Source: a virus
IMG/VR virus record: IMGVR_UViG_3300048121_000332
Coordinates: 1-22,825 of that record
DNA: 22,825 nt
Strand: one strand, 5' to 3'
The translations under genes were made by a program, and so were the position numbers. Under the pieces are notes generated by a model. The model was not told the origin of the DNA. It saw only the letters and a program-made list of their open reading frames with translations, and searched no databases. This document shows, piece by piece, positions 1-7,040 of the stretch (position 1 is the stretch's first letter; the number at the start of each line of letters is the position of its first letter).

Positions 1-1
1 A

Positions 2-517
2 ATTAGAAAGGATGACCCAATGGACCTAAAGATTTCTGTTCTTAATAGTTACGATGGCAGTTGGAAGTTCATGTCACTAGTAGGTGCGCTTAGACTTGCT
101 TGTTTAAATGGACAAGTGATAGGTAATTTCTTTTCTAGTTTCTATGGTAAGCATACCAAGAGTCTAGAGCCAGAGGTTGCAGTCAACAAACTTAGGATGA
201 GCTTAGGTACTTACACAGAGAACGCAGAGTACTGGAAGCAGTATCCTAATATACCAGTCAATGAGTTGCAGGTTAATAATGTGTTCATTAACTTAGCTGG
301 CGAGAGCAAGGTGCTAGGTGAATACCTACATAACATCTATGCTAAGTACCAAGATGACATGGGTGCTAACTTGTGGGCGTTGTACAATACATTGACTGAC
401 TGGAGTAGTCACGCTGAGTTTAGAAACAAAGCTAATCAAGCAGCTACTGTCATTACTAGAGAGCAGAAGGTAAGGAAAGTATTACCTATGCTAGAAAACA
501 TAAGGTTAGCAGCATGA
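2..517 (+). CDS. DUF932-type phage protein, 5' end cut by window edge
   Basis: The reading frame is open from base 2, so the gene probably begins left of the window. The first in-frame ATG is at 20, with a possible AAGGA site at 8-12. From that ATG the product would be 165 residues. The motif NSYDGS (residues 8-13) followed by LRLACLNG (24-31) matches my memory of the core of DUF932 proteins (phage/plasmid-like family), which usually run 250-350 residues. That family comparison suggests only the C-terminal part is seen here. The function of DUF932 is not settled; these genes often sit in early or accessory phage regions. The next gene starts inside the stop codon (ATGA at 514-517), so the two are translationally coupled. 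The family call is moderate confidence and the true start is unknown. Confidence 0.6.
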   Translation: MRKDDPMDLKISVLNSYDGSWKFMSLVGALRLACLNGQVIGNFFSSFYGKHTKSLEPEVAVNKLRMSLGTYTENAEYWKQYPNIPVNELQVNNVFINLAGESKVLGEYLHNIYAKYQDDMGANLWALYNTLTDWSSHAEFRNKANQAATVITREQKVRKVLPMLENIRLAA

Positions 518-819
518 ATACATACACAGTCAGAATAAATGTAGAAAAGTCTTTTGAATTTGATGATGAAATAGAAGCTGCTGATGAAGTAGACGCTGAA
601 GAAATAGCTAAGGGTAGACTATGGCGAGGTGACTACCAAAAAGAAGAGCGAGCTTGTGCTGAAATCACAGATGAAACATACAATGCTGAAGAAGTAGAAG
701 AGATTGTACAATGTGAGATATGCTGTGCTAGATATAGCAATTTAAAAGATGAAGATGAAAGAGGCTATACATTAGTAGAAGCTTTTGAAGAATCAGAGCA
801 AGTTATATACCAACCATAG
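514..819 (+). CDS. Hypothetical acidic protein with C-terminal Cys cluster
   Basis: A 101-residue product that I do not recognise. Residues 14-70 are rich in Glu and Asp with short alternating stretches. A CEICC cluster lies at about residues 67-71, which could bind a metal. The start overlaps the previous stop by four bases (ATGA). The following small Cys-containing gene begins 11 bases after its stop. It belongs to the early accessory cluster. The acidic character would fit a small host-inhibitory or DNA-mimic protein, but that is speculation; only the composition is visible. Confidence 0.6.
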   Translation: MNTYTVRINVEKSFEFDDEIEAADEVDAEEIAKGRLWRGDYQKEERACAEITDETYNAEEVEEIVQCEICCARYSNLKDEDERGYTLVEAFEESEQVIYQP

Positions 820-830
820 GAGATTAGTAT

Positions 831-995
831 ATGTATAAATGTAATAAATGTTACCATGCTTCGGATGAGCGAGAGGGATGTTTTACTACTGATGTAACTA
901 GATTCATCATGGAAAATACGCCACCTTGTTTGGATGGAACATGGCATATATTTAAACCAGAGTTTAATTTAATTAATATAGGAGAAAACGAATGA
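831..995 (+). CDS. Small Cys-containing protein, possible zinc ribbon
   Basis: A 54-residue product starting MYKCNKCYHA. CxxC sits at residues 4-7, with further cysteines at 17 and 33, a spacing that could form a small zinc-binding fold. An AGGAGA site at 818-823 sits seven bases before the ATG at 831. The stop codon (993-995) overlaps the ATG of the next gene at 992. No family is recognised. The operon spacing, the ribosome binding site and the coupled neighbour make a real gene likely despite its small size. Confidence 0.6.
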   Translation: MYKCNKCYHASDEREGCFTTDVTRFIMENTPPCLDGTWHIFKPEFNLINIGENE

Positions 996-1144
996 GTTAC
1001 ATGGGAGCATATGTATTATGGCTAGAAGAAGAAGGACTTGAGCCTTCACTAAAATACTGGGAACGCTATCAAAAAGAAAATCCTCACATGATTCCTAAAC
1101 CTAGAGATGAGGAGGAAGATGTCAAAGACACACGACTGGAATAA
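992..1144 (+). CDS. Small hypothetical protein
   Basis: A 50-residue product starting MSYMGAYVLW. It is rich in aromatic residues and Glu, with an acidic DEEED stretch near residues 39-43. The start overlaps the previous stop by four bases, and a GGAGAAAA site at 981-988 precedes it. Its 3' end overlaps the next gene by 26 bases in another frame; the DNA coding for its acidic stretch also supplies the AGGAGG site of that gene. No function is recognised. Confidence 0.55.
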   Translation: MSYMGAYVLWLEEEGLEPSLKYWERYQKENPHMIPKPRDEEEDVKDTRLE

Positions 1145-1391
1145 TAAAAGAAAATACTACACTCTTGATGATGGTAGAATAGTAACAATAAAAGAACTAG
1201 CAGAACTAACTGGCTTATCCCCTAAAACTTTATGGATTCGTCTGAAGAAAACTAGAGACTACAAGAAACTATCTAAGCCAAGTCAAAAGACAGGTAATAC
1301 TTTACCAAGAGTACCAGTTAAAACTGCCTTTCAAGAAACTTATGGTGACATGCCTCCTAAGTTATTTAAACTTTTGTTTGGTAAGTGGTAG
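1119..1391 (+). CDS. Small helix-turn-helix protein
   Basis: A 90-residue basic protein. Residues 23-41 (TIKELAELTGLSPKTLWIR) read as a helix-turn-helix: a helix, the TGLS turn and a recognition helix. It follows a YTLDDGRIVT strand, much like the HTH segments in small phage regulators and at the ends of homing nucleases. It may bind DNA and regulate early genes; no nuclease motif is present. I chose the ATG at 1119 because AGGAGG lies at 1110-1115. An in-frame ATG at 1107 would add four residues but has no clear ribosome binding site. The spacing of three bases is short. Confidence 0.6.
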   Translation: MSKTHDWNNKRKYYTLDDGRIVTIKELAELTGLSPKTLWIRLKKTRDYKKLSKPSQKTGNTLPRVPVKTAFQETYGDMPPKLFKLLFGKW

Positions 1392-1429
1392 TTTAATAGT
1401 TAAATACTATGTTAAAATAGGAGTGTTAA

Positions 1430-1642
1430 ATGGCAAGAAAAAAGATGCACGATGTAATAGTCAACATGGATATTATATTAAGTGTACCTAGTAAGACAGT
1501 TGAGGATGCTTACGATAAAGTAGAAGGTTTTTCAACAGAACGATTACTGTCTATAGCTTTAGAACAGCTACCCTTTAGTGAAATAAAAGGTGGTATGAAC
1601 TTTGTAGATGGAGTGTTTGATAGTAAGCATACAATAAACTAA
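1430..1642 (+). CDS. Hypothetical protein
   Basis: A 70-residue product starting MARKKMHDVI. It has a short basic start, a hydrophobic strand near residues 13-19 and then an amphipathic part. No family is recognised. An AGGAG site lies at 1419-1423 upstream of the ATG. The 38-base AT-rich gap before it holds an imperfect inverted repeat (1392-1417) but no convincing promoter. Its stop shares one base with the next ATG (TAATG), so the pair is likely co-translated. Confidence 0.6.
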   Translation: MARKKMHDVIVNMDIILSVPSKTVEDAYDKVEGFSTERLLSIALEQLPFSEIKGGMNFVDGVFDSKHTIN

Positions 1643-1857
1643 TGACAGATTATGGTATGGTAAACATGGAGGATGAGTCTGAGTATTTAAGTGACAAGCC
1701 TAAGTATTATAAGCAAGGCTGGCTTGACTGTAAACACGATAGACCCATAAGAAAGTTTACTTTACATAATAAAGCAGAAGCTGCTAACAAAGAGATATAC
1801 CTGATTGGTTACGCTGATTGTGTAGCCAATCTAGAATGGCAGTTTAATTACCAATAA
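1642..1857 (+). CDS. Hypothetical protein
   Basis: A 71-residue product starting MTDYGMVNME. An internal ATG at residue 9 is another possible start. The middle has KPKYYKQGWLDC, and the end is aromatic and hydrophobic (ANLEWQFNYQ). Two cysteines (30 and 60) are widely spaced. It lies directly before the ssDNA-binding protein, separated by a 15-base gap that carries the AGGAG site of that gene. No function is recognised. Confidence 0.55.
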   Translation: MTDYGMVNMEDESEYLSDKPKYYKQGWLDCKHDRPIRKFTLHNKAEAANKEIYLIGYADCVANLEWQFNYQ

Positions 1858-1872
1858 GACATAGGAGATAAT

Positions 1873-2268
1873 ATGTTAGTACAAGGAACCACTATTTTTA
1901 ACACATCACTTACTCAGTTTGATACCTATCAAGGGCAGTCAACTGATAAGTATTCTTTACAGATAACTCTGGATACATTCAACGCAGACATGCTTGATAA
2001 AGCTGGAGTCAAAGTAAAGGAGTACGAGGGAGAGCCAATCAGAAAGTTCACTAGTCGTTATGACATACCTGTTTTTACAGGAAAGAACGAGCGTTGGCAT
2101 GATGAAATACCTAGTGGCTCTACAGTTAGAGTAGAGTTCACAACTAAAGAGCATCCAACAGCAGGCATGGTTCCATATGCTAAGCGTGTGTTGCTATTAG
2201 AAATGGGTCAAGGATACGAAGGACAGAAAGAAGCTGATGACCAGTTCTTTGATACAAGTCCAGTATAA
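1873..2268 (+). CDS. ssDNA-binding protein, T7 gp2.5-like
   Basis: A 131-residue protein expected to coat single-stranded DNA at the phage replication fork. The sequence has the beta-rich look of a small OB-fold protein (TDKYSLQITLD, IPVFTGKN, GSTVRVEFTT, YAKRVLLLEM). It ends in a flexible acidic tail with terminal aromatics (EADDQFFDTSPV), the usual contact point with polymerase and primase-helicase in this class. T7 gp2.5 is longer (232 residues), so this is a compact version. An AGGAG site at 1862-1866 precedes the ATG at 1873. Its position directly before the primase-helicase supports the role. Sequence identity to known families is weak by eye, so the call is part motif and part context. 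Confidence 0.7.
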   Translation: MLVQGTTIFNTSLTQFDTYQGQSTDKYSLQITLDTFNADMLDKAGVKVKEYEGEPIRKFTSRYDIPVFTGKNERWHDEIPSGSTVRVEFTTKEHPTAGMVPYAKRVLLLEMGQGYEGQKEADDQFFDTSPV

Positions 2269-2373
2269 CTAAAGGAGAAGAGGTAGCTGGCTCACATGCC
2301 CAGCCTCCCTCCTCCTCAAAGTATGTGGGATTGGTTGCCCTAAGTAACCACTTATAATTATCGGAGGAGGATA
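2269..2373 (+). promoter_or_regulatory. Structured leader that can pair with the primase-helicase ribosome binding site
   Basis: This 105-base gap is the longest non-coding stretch in the window. It holds a hairpin with stem GCTGG (2286-2290) and CCAGC (2300-2304), directly followed by a pyrimidine tract (2304-2317). CCTCCTCC at 2308-2315 is exactly complementary to GGAGGAGG at 2363-2370, the ribosome binding site four bases before the primase-helicase ATG. A second short stem, TGGTT (2332-2336) with AACCA (2346-2350), lies between them and could bring the two tracts together. The pairing is seen in the sequence; translational control is inference. Confidence 0.5.
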
Positions 2374-4020
2374 ATGGAAGACCATAGAGAAGCTTGTCCA
2401 AAATGCAGAGAAGCAGGTGGTGATACTAAAGGTGATAACCTAGTAGTATACCAAGATGGAGCAGCACACTGCTACGCCTGTTCACACCATGTATTTCCAG
2501 ACAACAACCAAAGCACACCCAGCTACAAACCAAGGTTCAAGAAGAACGCAGAAGCAGTAAGCGAAGGTGTACACGCAGCCATAACCGACAGGAAGATATC
2601 CAAAGAAATAGCTACCAAGTACAAAGTCAAGGTAGAGTATGGAACTAACGGTCAGGTAATCAAACACCACTACCCATTCACAGATAAGTCATGTAGGATT
2701 GCAGCTTGGAAGACAAGAGATGTAGCTACTAAAGGCTTTCATATAACAGGCAGCTTTAAAGATGTAGGTTTGTTTGGTGAATGCTTATGGGATGCAGGAG
2801 GTAAGTACCTAACTATTACAGAAGGCGAGATAGATTGTATGTCACTAGCCGAAGTGTTCAATGGCAAGTGGGCAACAGTTAGTCTACGCAATGGTGCGCA
2901 AAGTGTAGTCAAGTCACTCAAAGATTCATTCGAGTTTGTTGATTCCTTTGAGAAGATAGTACTTGCTTTCGATGCAGATGAAGCAGGTAAAGAAGCTATT
3001 GATAAAGCACTAGAGATATTCAGTCCAGATAAGATAAAGATAATGTCTTATCCAGATGGTTACAAAGATGTCAGCGACATGCTACAAGCAGGATTAGTCA
3101 GAGACTTAGAGAACTGTTGGTGGCGAGCCAAGACTTATATGCCTAGTGATATAGTAGGCGCAACAGAAATAAAAGATAGCTGGATAAGTAGACCAAGTGT
3201 ACAGTCAGTACCTTATCCTTGGGTATGTCTTAATCAAAAGACCAAAGGCTTTAGACTAGGTGAGTTAGTTACAATCACATCAGGTACAGGTATGGGTAAG
3301 TCATCTGTTATCAGAGAGTTAGAACATCACCTGCTTACTACTACACAAGACAAGGTAGGTATCATACATCTAGAAGAAACTACCGAGCGTACTATCGATG
3401 GCTTAGTAGGTATTGAATTGTCTACACCCTATCACCTAGATGAAGTCAGACAGAACTTTCCAGAGCATGAAGCTACCGCAGCATTTGATAAGCTATTCAA
3501 ACGAGAAGATGGTGAAGAAGCTTTGTCATTGTATGAAGGCAAGGAGCTGTCAGTAGAAAAGATAGTCAGTCGTATCAGGCTTATGGCTAAAGCACAGAAC
3601 ATCAAGTGGATAATCCTGGACCATCTAAACCTAGTCATGTCAGGTGACACCAAGATAGATGAGCGTAGAAGTATAGACCAGCTAATGACACAGCTCCGTG
3701 AGGTAGTAGTAGAAACCAACATAGGTTTGTTTGTTATCTCTCATCTAAGTAGACAGCAAGGTGTTACCCATGAAGAAGGTGGTGAGATATCCCTTACACA
3801 CTTGCGTGGTAGCCAAGGTATCGCACAACTATCTAATATAGTCATAGCACTAGAGCGTAACCAACAACACGAGGATGACTGGATGCGTAATGTAACTAAG
3901 CTGCGTGTACTTAAGAACAGATACACAGGTGAGACAGGAGAAACAGGACATTTACATTATGATAATGAAACAGGTAGGATAACTGAAGTAGTTGTAGACT
4001 TAGAGGAGTTACTATCATGA
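2374..4020 (+). CDS. Bifunctional primase-helicase, T7 gp4-like
   Basis: A 548-residue replicative enzyme that makes primers and unwinds duplex DNA as a ring. The N-terminal zinc-binding domain has C8, C11, C33 and C36. A TOPRIM primase domain follows, with E150 (ITEGEID) and the DADEAG motif at 200-205. The C-terminal RecA-like helicase has Walker A GTGMGKSS (304-311), HLEET near 332-336 as the likely catalytic Glu region, Walker B IILD (413-416), VISH (454-457), LRGSQG (477-482) and a probable arginine finger in KNRYTGETG (R516). Length and domain order match T7 gp4 (566 residues), and all key motifs look intact. GGAGGAGG precedes the ATG. The stop overlaps the next start (ATGA). Confidence 0.95.
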   Translation: MEDHREACPKCREAGGDTKGDNLVVYQDGAAHCYACSHHVFPDNNQSTPSYKPRFKKNAEAVSEGVHAAITDRKISKEIATKYKVKVEYGTNGQVIKHHYPFTDKSCRIAAWKTRDVATKGFHITGSFKDVGLFGECLWDAGGKYLTITEGEIDCMSLAEVFNGKWATVSLRNGAQSVVKSLKDSFEFVDSFEKIVLAFDADEAGKEAIDKALEIFSPDKIKIMSYPDGYKDVSDMLQAGLVRDLENCWWRAKTYMPSDIVGATEIKDSWISRPSVQSVPYPWVCLNQKTKGFRLGELVTITSGTGMGKSSVIRELEHHLLTTTQDKVGIIHLEETTERTIDGLVGIELSTPYHLDEVRQNFPEHEATAAFDKLFKREDGEEALSLYEGKELSVEKIVSRIRLMAKAQNIKWIILDHLNLVMSGDTKIDERRSIDQLMTQLREVVVETNIGLFVISHLSRQQGVTHEEGGEISLTHLRGSQGIAQLSNIVIALERNQQHEDDWMRNVTKLRVLKNRYTGETGETGHLHYDNETGRITEVVVDLEELLS

Positions 4021-4136
4021 AGAAAAGAGGAGCAAAAGGAATTATACTAAAAGCAAAAAGCGGTAAGCCACCTAATGCTAGACTGATGCGTAGGAAAATA
4101 GCTAGAGATAAACTAAGAAAGAAGAGAAGAAAATGA
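4017..4136 (+). CDS. 39-residue very basic peptide between helicase and polymerase
   Basis: A complete small frame whose ATG overlaps the stop of the primase-helicase and whose stop overlaps the ATG of the polymerase, each by four bases. The product begins MKKRGAKGII and ends RDKLRKKRRK. More than a third of its residues are Lys or Arg and only one is acidic. The double coupling leaves no other explanation for the 112-base interval, so a real gene is likely. A nucleic-acid or polymerase contact is plausible, but nothing in the sequence proves it. Confidence 0.65.
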   Translation: MKKRGAKGIILKAKSGKPPNARLMRRKIARDKLRKKRRK

Positions 4137-5866
4137 AAGTAGCATTTGACATAGAGGCTAATGGCTTAGACCCTACGCTTATACATTGTATTGCTGCTAA
4201 GGTAATTGGACAAGATGTGTCTGAGTTCTGGACACCTGATAGAGTTAAGTATTTCCCTGCTTGGTTAGTAGAGATTAATGCTGAGGTATTAATAGGTCAT
4301 AACATTATAGGCTATGACTTACCTGTTCTAGATAAACTCCTAGGCTTTGAATGGTGGGGTGATGTAGAAGATACCCTAGTGATGAGTCGTCTGGACAACC
4401 CAAGTAGGGAAGGAGGGCATTCCTTGGCTGCGTGGGGTACTAGATTAAACTTTCCTAAAGGTGATTACAATGACTGGTCTACTTATACAGATGAGATGGG
4501 TGAGTACTGTAAGCAGGATGTTAATGTCCTTGTTAAATTACACAGGCTACTCACAAGCAAACAGATGTCTAAGCCAGCACTAGAGATGGAACATAAAGTA
4601 GCACAGATAACTCATAAGCAAACACAGAATGGTTGGAAGTTTGACTTACGCAAAGCTACTCATCTTCTAGCTTCTATTAAAGAAGAGATGTTCATAGCAG
4701 AAGATGAAGTACGCAAGGTATTTAAACCACTACCTGTATGGGTGGAGCTTAATCATCCCGGTGATAAGTGTATGAATAAAGATGGTACTCCTTCTAAGAG
4801 ATACATGAATCAACTAGCTAAAGGCGCACATTGGAAAGACGATACACATACTGAATGGGGACATGATATATACCCAGAGTTTAACTTAGGCAGCAGACAA
4901 CAGATAGCTAGATACCTACAGCACTTTGGCTGGACACCTAAAGAGTTTACAGAACTAGGTACAGTTATAGTATCAGAGACTGTACTAGAAAACATAGAGA
5001 TACCTGAAGGTAAACTTATAGCTAAGTACCTAATGTTACAGAAGCGACTAGGATTAGTCAGCGCATGGATAGATGCAGTAGATGACACAGGTAGAATACA
5101 CGGTAAGGTAAATACCTGTGGTGCTGTGACAGGTAGGATGACACACTCAAGTCCTAACCTAGCACAAGTACCTGCTAGTTACTCACCTTATGGTGAAGAC
5201 TGTAGAGAATTGTTTACAGTATCAGAAGGCTACAAGCTAGTAGGTATGGATGCGTCAGGCTTAGAACTCAGGATGCTTGCGCACTACATGAACGATGACG
5301 ACTACACCAACGAGGTGATTAATGGAGACATACACACAGCAAATCAAAGAGCTGCAAATCTTGACACTAGAGATAAAGCAAAGACATTCATCTATGCGTT
5401 CTTATACGGAGCAGGTGATAGCAAAATCGGGAGCGTTGTCGGAGGAACAGCTAAGGATGGTAAACGACTTAAGGCGGACTTCCTTAAAAATACACCAGCT
5501 CTTAAGAAACTACGAACTAGAATTACTGCGTCTGCTAATAGTGGGTCGCTTATAGGTTTGGATGGTCGGGTATTACATGTGCGAAGCTTACACGCAGCAT
5601 TGAATACCCTCCTCCAATCAGCAGGTGCTATCGTTATGAAGCGCGCTGTTGTATTACTTGACCATTTTAGTCAGGTATACAAGATAGATTACAAGATAGT
5701 AGGGCAGATACATGACGAGATACAAGTAGAAGTAGCAGAGAAACAAGCAGCTTTCTTCGGTGACTTGGCAGTTAATTGTGTACGCAGAGCAGGTAAAGAC
5801 TTTAAACTAAACTGTCCTTTGGATGGTGATTACAAGATTGGAACAACATGGAGGGAAACACACTGA
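4133..5866 (+). CDS. Family A DNA polymerase, T7-like, with proofreading domain
   Basis: A 577-residue replicative polymerase. The 3'-5' exonuclease motifs are D6/E8 (FDIEANG), N57/D62 (GHNIIGYD) and Y125/D129 (YCKQD). The polymerase motifs are A at D373 (DASGLELR), B at R413, K417, Y421 and Y425 (RDKAKTFIYAFLYG) and C at 527-529 (HDE). The stretches HAALNTLLQSAGA and AVTGRMTH closely match T7 gp5 as I remember it. It is about 127 residues shorter than T7 polymerase (704). Part of the difference lies between about residues 205 and 250, where T7 carries its thioredoxin-binding insertion. Y421 sits at the position of T7 Y526 and E. coli Pol I F762. It ends in His, as T7 gp5 does. The stop overlaps the next ATG (TGATGA). 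Confidence 0.95.
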   Translation: MKVAFDIEANGLDPTLIHCIAAKVIGQDVSEFWTPDRVKYFPAWLVEINAEVLIGHNIIGYDLPVLDKLLGFEWWGDVEDTLVMSRLDNPSREGGHSLAAWGTRLNFPKGDYNDWSTYTDEMGEYCKQDVNVLVKLHRLLTSKQMSKPALEMEHKVAQITHKQTQNGWKFDLRKATHLLASIKEEMFIAEDEVRKVFKPLPVWVELNHPGDKCMNKDGTPSKRYMNQLAKGAHWKDDTHTEWGHDIYPEFNLGSRQQIARYLQHFGWTPKEFTELGTVIVSETVLENIEIPEGKLIAKYLMLQKRLGLVSAWIDAVDDTGRIHGKVNTCGAVTGRMTHSSPNLAQVPASYSPYGEDCRELFTVSEGYKLVGMDASGLELRMLAHYMNDDDYTNEVINGDIHTANQRAANLDTRDKAKTFIYAFLYGAGDSKIGSVVGGTAKDGKRLKADFLKNTPALKKLRTRITASANSGSLIGLDGRVLHVRSLHAALNTLLQSAGAIVMKRAVVLLDHFSQVYKIDYKIVGQIHDEIQVEVAEKQAAFFGDLAVNCVRRAGKDFKLNCPLDGDYKIGTTWRETH

Positions 5867-6084
5867 TGAATAATATTAATCCTAGGTACTACAACAAGGG
5901 TAAAATACAAGTTACTGATTTCATCGAAGACCAGAAGCTTAGTTTTATAGAAGGCAACATTATTAAATATACATGTAGGTATAAAGATAAGTCAGGGATA
6001 CAAGATTTGAGGAAGGCTCGTTGGTATATAGATAAACTAATAGAGCTACAAATGGATATGCCACTCTTGGAGGAGAACCAATGA
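5866..6084 (+). CDS. DUF3310 family protein
   Basis: A 72-residue product starting MNNINPRYYN. The family hallmarks are NPRYYNKG at the start, then IEGNIIKYTCRYKDKSG and DLRKARWYIDKLI. DUF3310 is common in phage replication regions and its biochemical role is not established. I chose the ATG at 5866, which overlaps the polymerase stop, because the domain begins right after it and GAGGG lies at 5851-5855. An ATG at 5848 would add six residues inside the polymerase gene. It is coupled to the following exonuclease by an ATGA overlap. Confidence 0.8.
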   Translation: MNNINPRYYNKGKIQVTDFIEDQKLSFIEGNIIKYTCRYKDKSGIQDLRKARWYIDKLIELQMDMPLLEENQ

Positions 6085-6929
6085 AGAATATAAACACACT
6101 AGTAGAAGATGTGTATGGAGTACTGTCTTCTAGTAAAGCAGATAGTAATGTAGATGTAGATAAAGTAATAGAAGACTTCGGAGAATCTATGAAGTCGCTG
6201 CTTAGAGATAATGTACTCAAGGTAAGAGAAGACAAGCGTACCTTACGGATGTCTAACATAGGCAGGAAGGAGAGATTCCTGTGGTATGTACACAAAGGTA
6301 TGCCTCAAGAACAAATGAAGCCTAGTACCCTTATGAAGTTCCTGTATGGACATGCTACAGAAGAGTTAGTACTGGCTCTTGTTAAACTAGCTGGACATGA
6401 AGTTACACACCAACAAGCAGAAGCAGAAGTTTCTGGAATAAAAGGTAGCATGGACTGTGTTATTGATGGTAAACTAATTGATGTTAAAACAGCAGCACCT
6501 TTCGGCTTTAAGAAATTCAAAGAAGGAGGCTTACGATGGGATGACCCGTTTGGTTACATAGACCAACTGCGTGGTTATGCTGCTTCTCTCGGTGTACAAG
6601 ATGGAGGTTGGTTAGTAATAGATAAAACCAACGGTCACTTGTGTACCCACTTTGAAAACTTTGAGCATGACGAACCTATTGAAGTACAGATAGAACATCT
6701 CAAAGAAGTAGTGGAGAGAGAGGAAAGACCAGAGCAATGCTATGAGTTAGTACCTGATGGTAAGTCAGGCAACACAAAGCTTGCTATGGAGTGCAGCTAC
6801 TGTGTGTTTAAACAACATTGTTTTCCAAACATGAAGGTGTTCGCTTATTCAACTGGACCTAGGTTCTTAGTCGATGTAGTTAATTACCCGAAGGTAGCTG
6901 AAGTTTATAATTACTTTGACAAGGAGTAG
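6081..6929 (+). CDS. PD-(D/E)XK exonuclease (Cas4/RecB-like)
   Basis: A 282-residue nuclease expected to degrade DNA ends, in T7-type phages for host DNA recycling and recombination. RMSNIGRKERFLWY (56-69) is the typical entry motif, and GHATEE (90-95) supplies an acidic residue. D125 in GSMDCVIDG and D134-x-K136 in IDVKT form the core catalytic signature, with Q162 in YIDQLRGY. A CxxCx5C cluster (C238, C241, C247) near the C-terminus, plus C220, resembles the iron-sulfur cysteines of Cas4/AddB-type nucleases. The usual N-terminal Cys of Cas4 is absent. The start overlaps the DUF3310 stop by four bases. Confidence 0.85.
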   Translation: MKNINTLVEDVYGVLSSSKADSNVDVDKVIEDFGESMKSLLRDNVLKVREDKRTLRMSNIGRKERFLWYVHKGMPQEQMKPSTLMKFLYGHATEELVLALVKLAGHEVTHQQAEAEVSGIKGSMDCVIDGKLIDVKTAAPFGFKKFKEGGLRWDDPFGYIDQLRGYAASLGVQDGGWLVIDKTNGHLCTHFENFEHDEPIEVQIEHLKEVVEREERPEQCYELVPDGKSGNTKLAMECSYCVFKQHCFPNMKVFAYSTGPRFLVDVVNYPKVAEVYNYFDKE

Positions 6930-6931
6930 AT

Positions 6932-7027
6932 ATGAAAGAAATGATAGAGCAAGTACTGGCTAACAAATCACTTACAGTATTTTTAGGTATAGTAATCGTA
7001 GCCTTAGTGCTTGGTTGGGTAGGTTAG
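6932..7027 (+). CDS. 31-residue single-span membrane peptide
   Basis: A complete small frame with a strong AAGGAG site at 6921-6926 and ATG at 6932. The product starts MKEMIEQVLA and has one hydrophobic helix at about residues 14-30 (SLTVFLGIVIVALVLGWVG), ending almost directly after it. The N-terminal third is charged. A Rho-independent terminator begins 13 bases after the stop. Its role is unknown. Small one-helix proteins in early phage operons can alter the host membrane, but that is only a possibility. Confidence 0.6.
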   Translation: MKEMIEQVLANKSLTVFLGIVIVALVLGWVG

Positions 7028-7040
7028 TGAGATAAGACTG

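Noticed and set aside
1369-1429. Possible sigma-70 promoter and AT-rich inverted repeat before the 70-residue gene
   Set aside because: No -35/-10 pair with proper spacing could be found; the inverted repeat is imperfect and AT-only, so it may be chance.
3432-3722. Leftward 96-residue frame
   Set aside because: Antisense to the helicase domain of the primase-helicase, Ser-rich and without a ribosome binding site.
4741-4870. Possible DnaJ-like insertion in the polymerase, as reported for HMO-2011-type phages
   Set aside because: Only one Cys is present in the segment and no CxxCxGxG repeats, so it is not a DnaJ zinc domain.
5322-5555. Rightward 77-residue frame inside the polymerase gene
   Set aside because: It lies wholly within the polymerase, overlapping motif B in another frame, with no sign of a separate gene.
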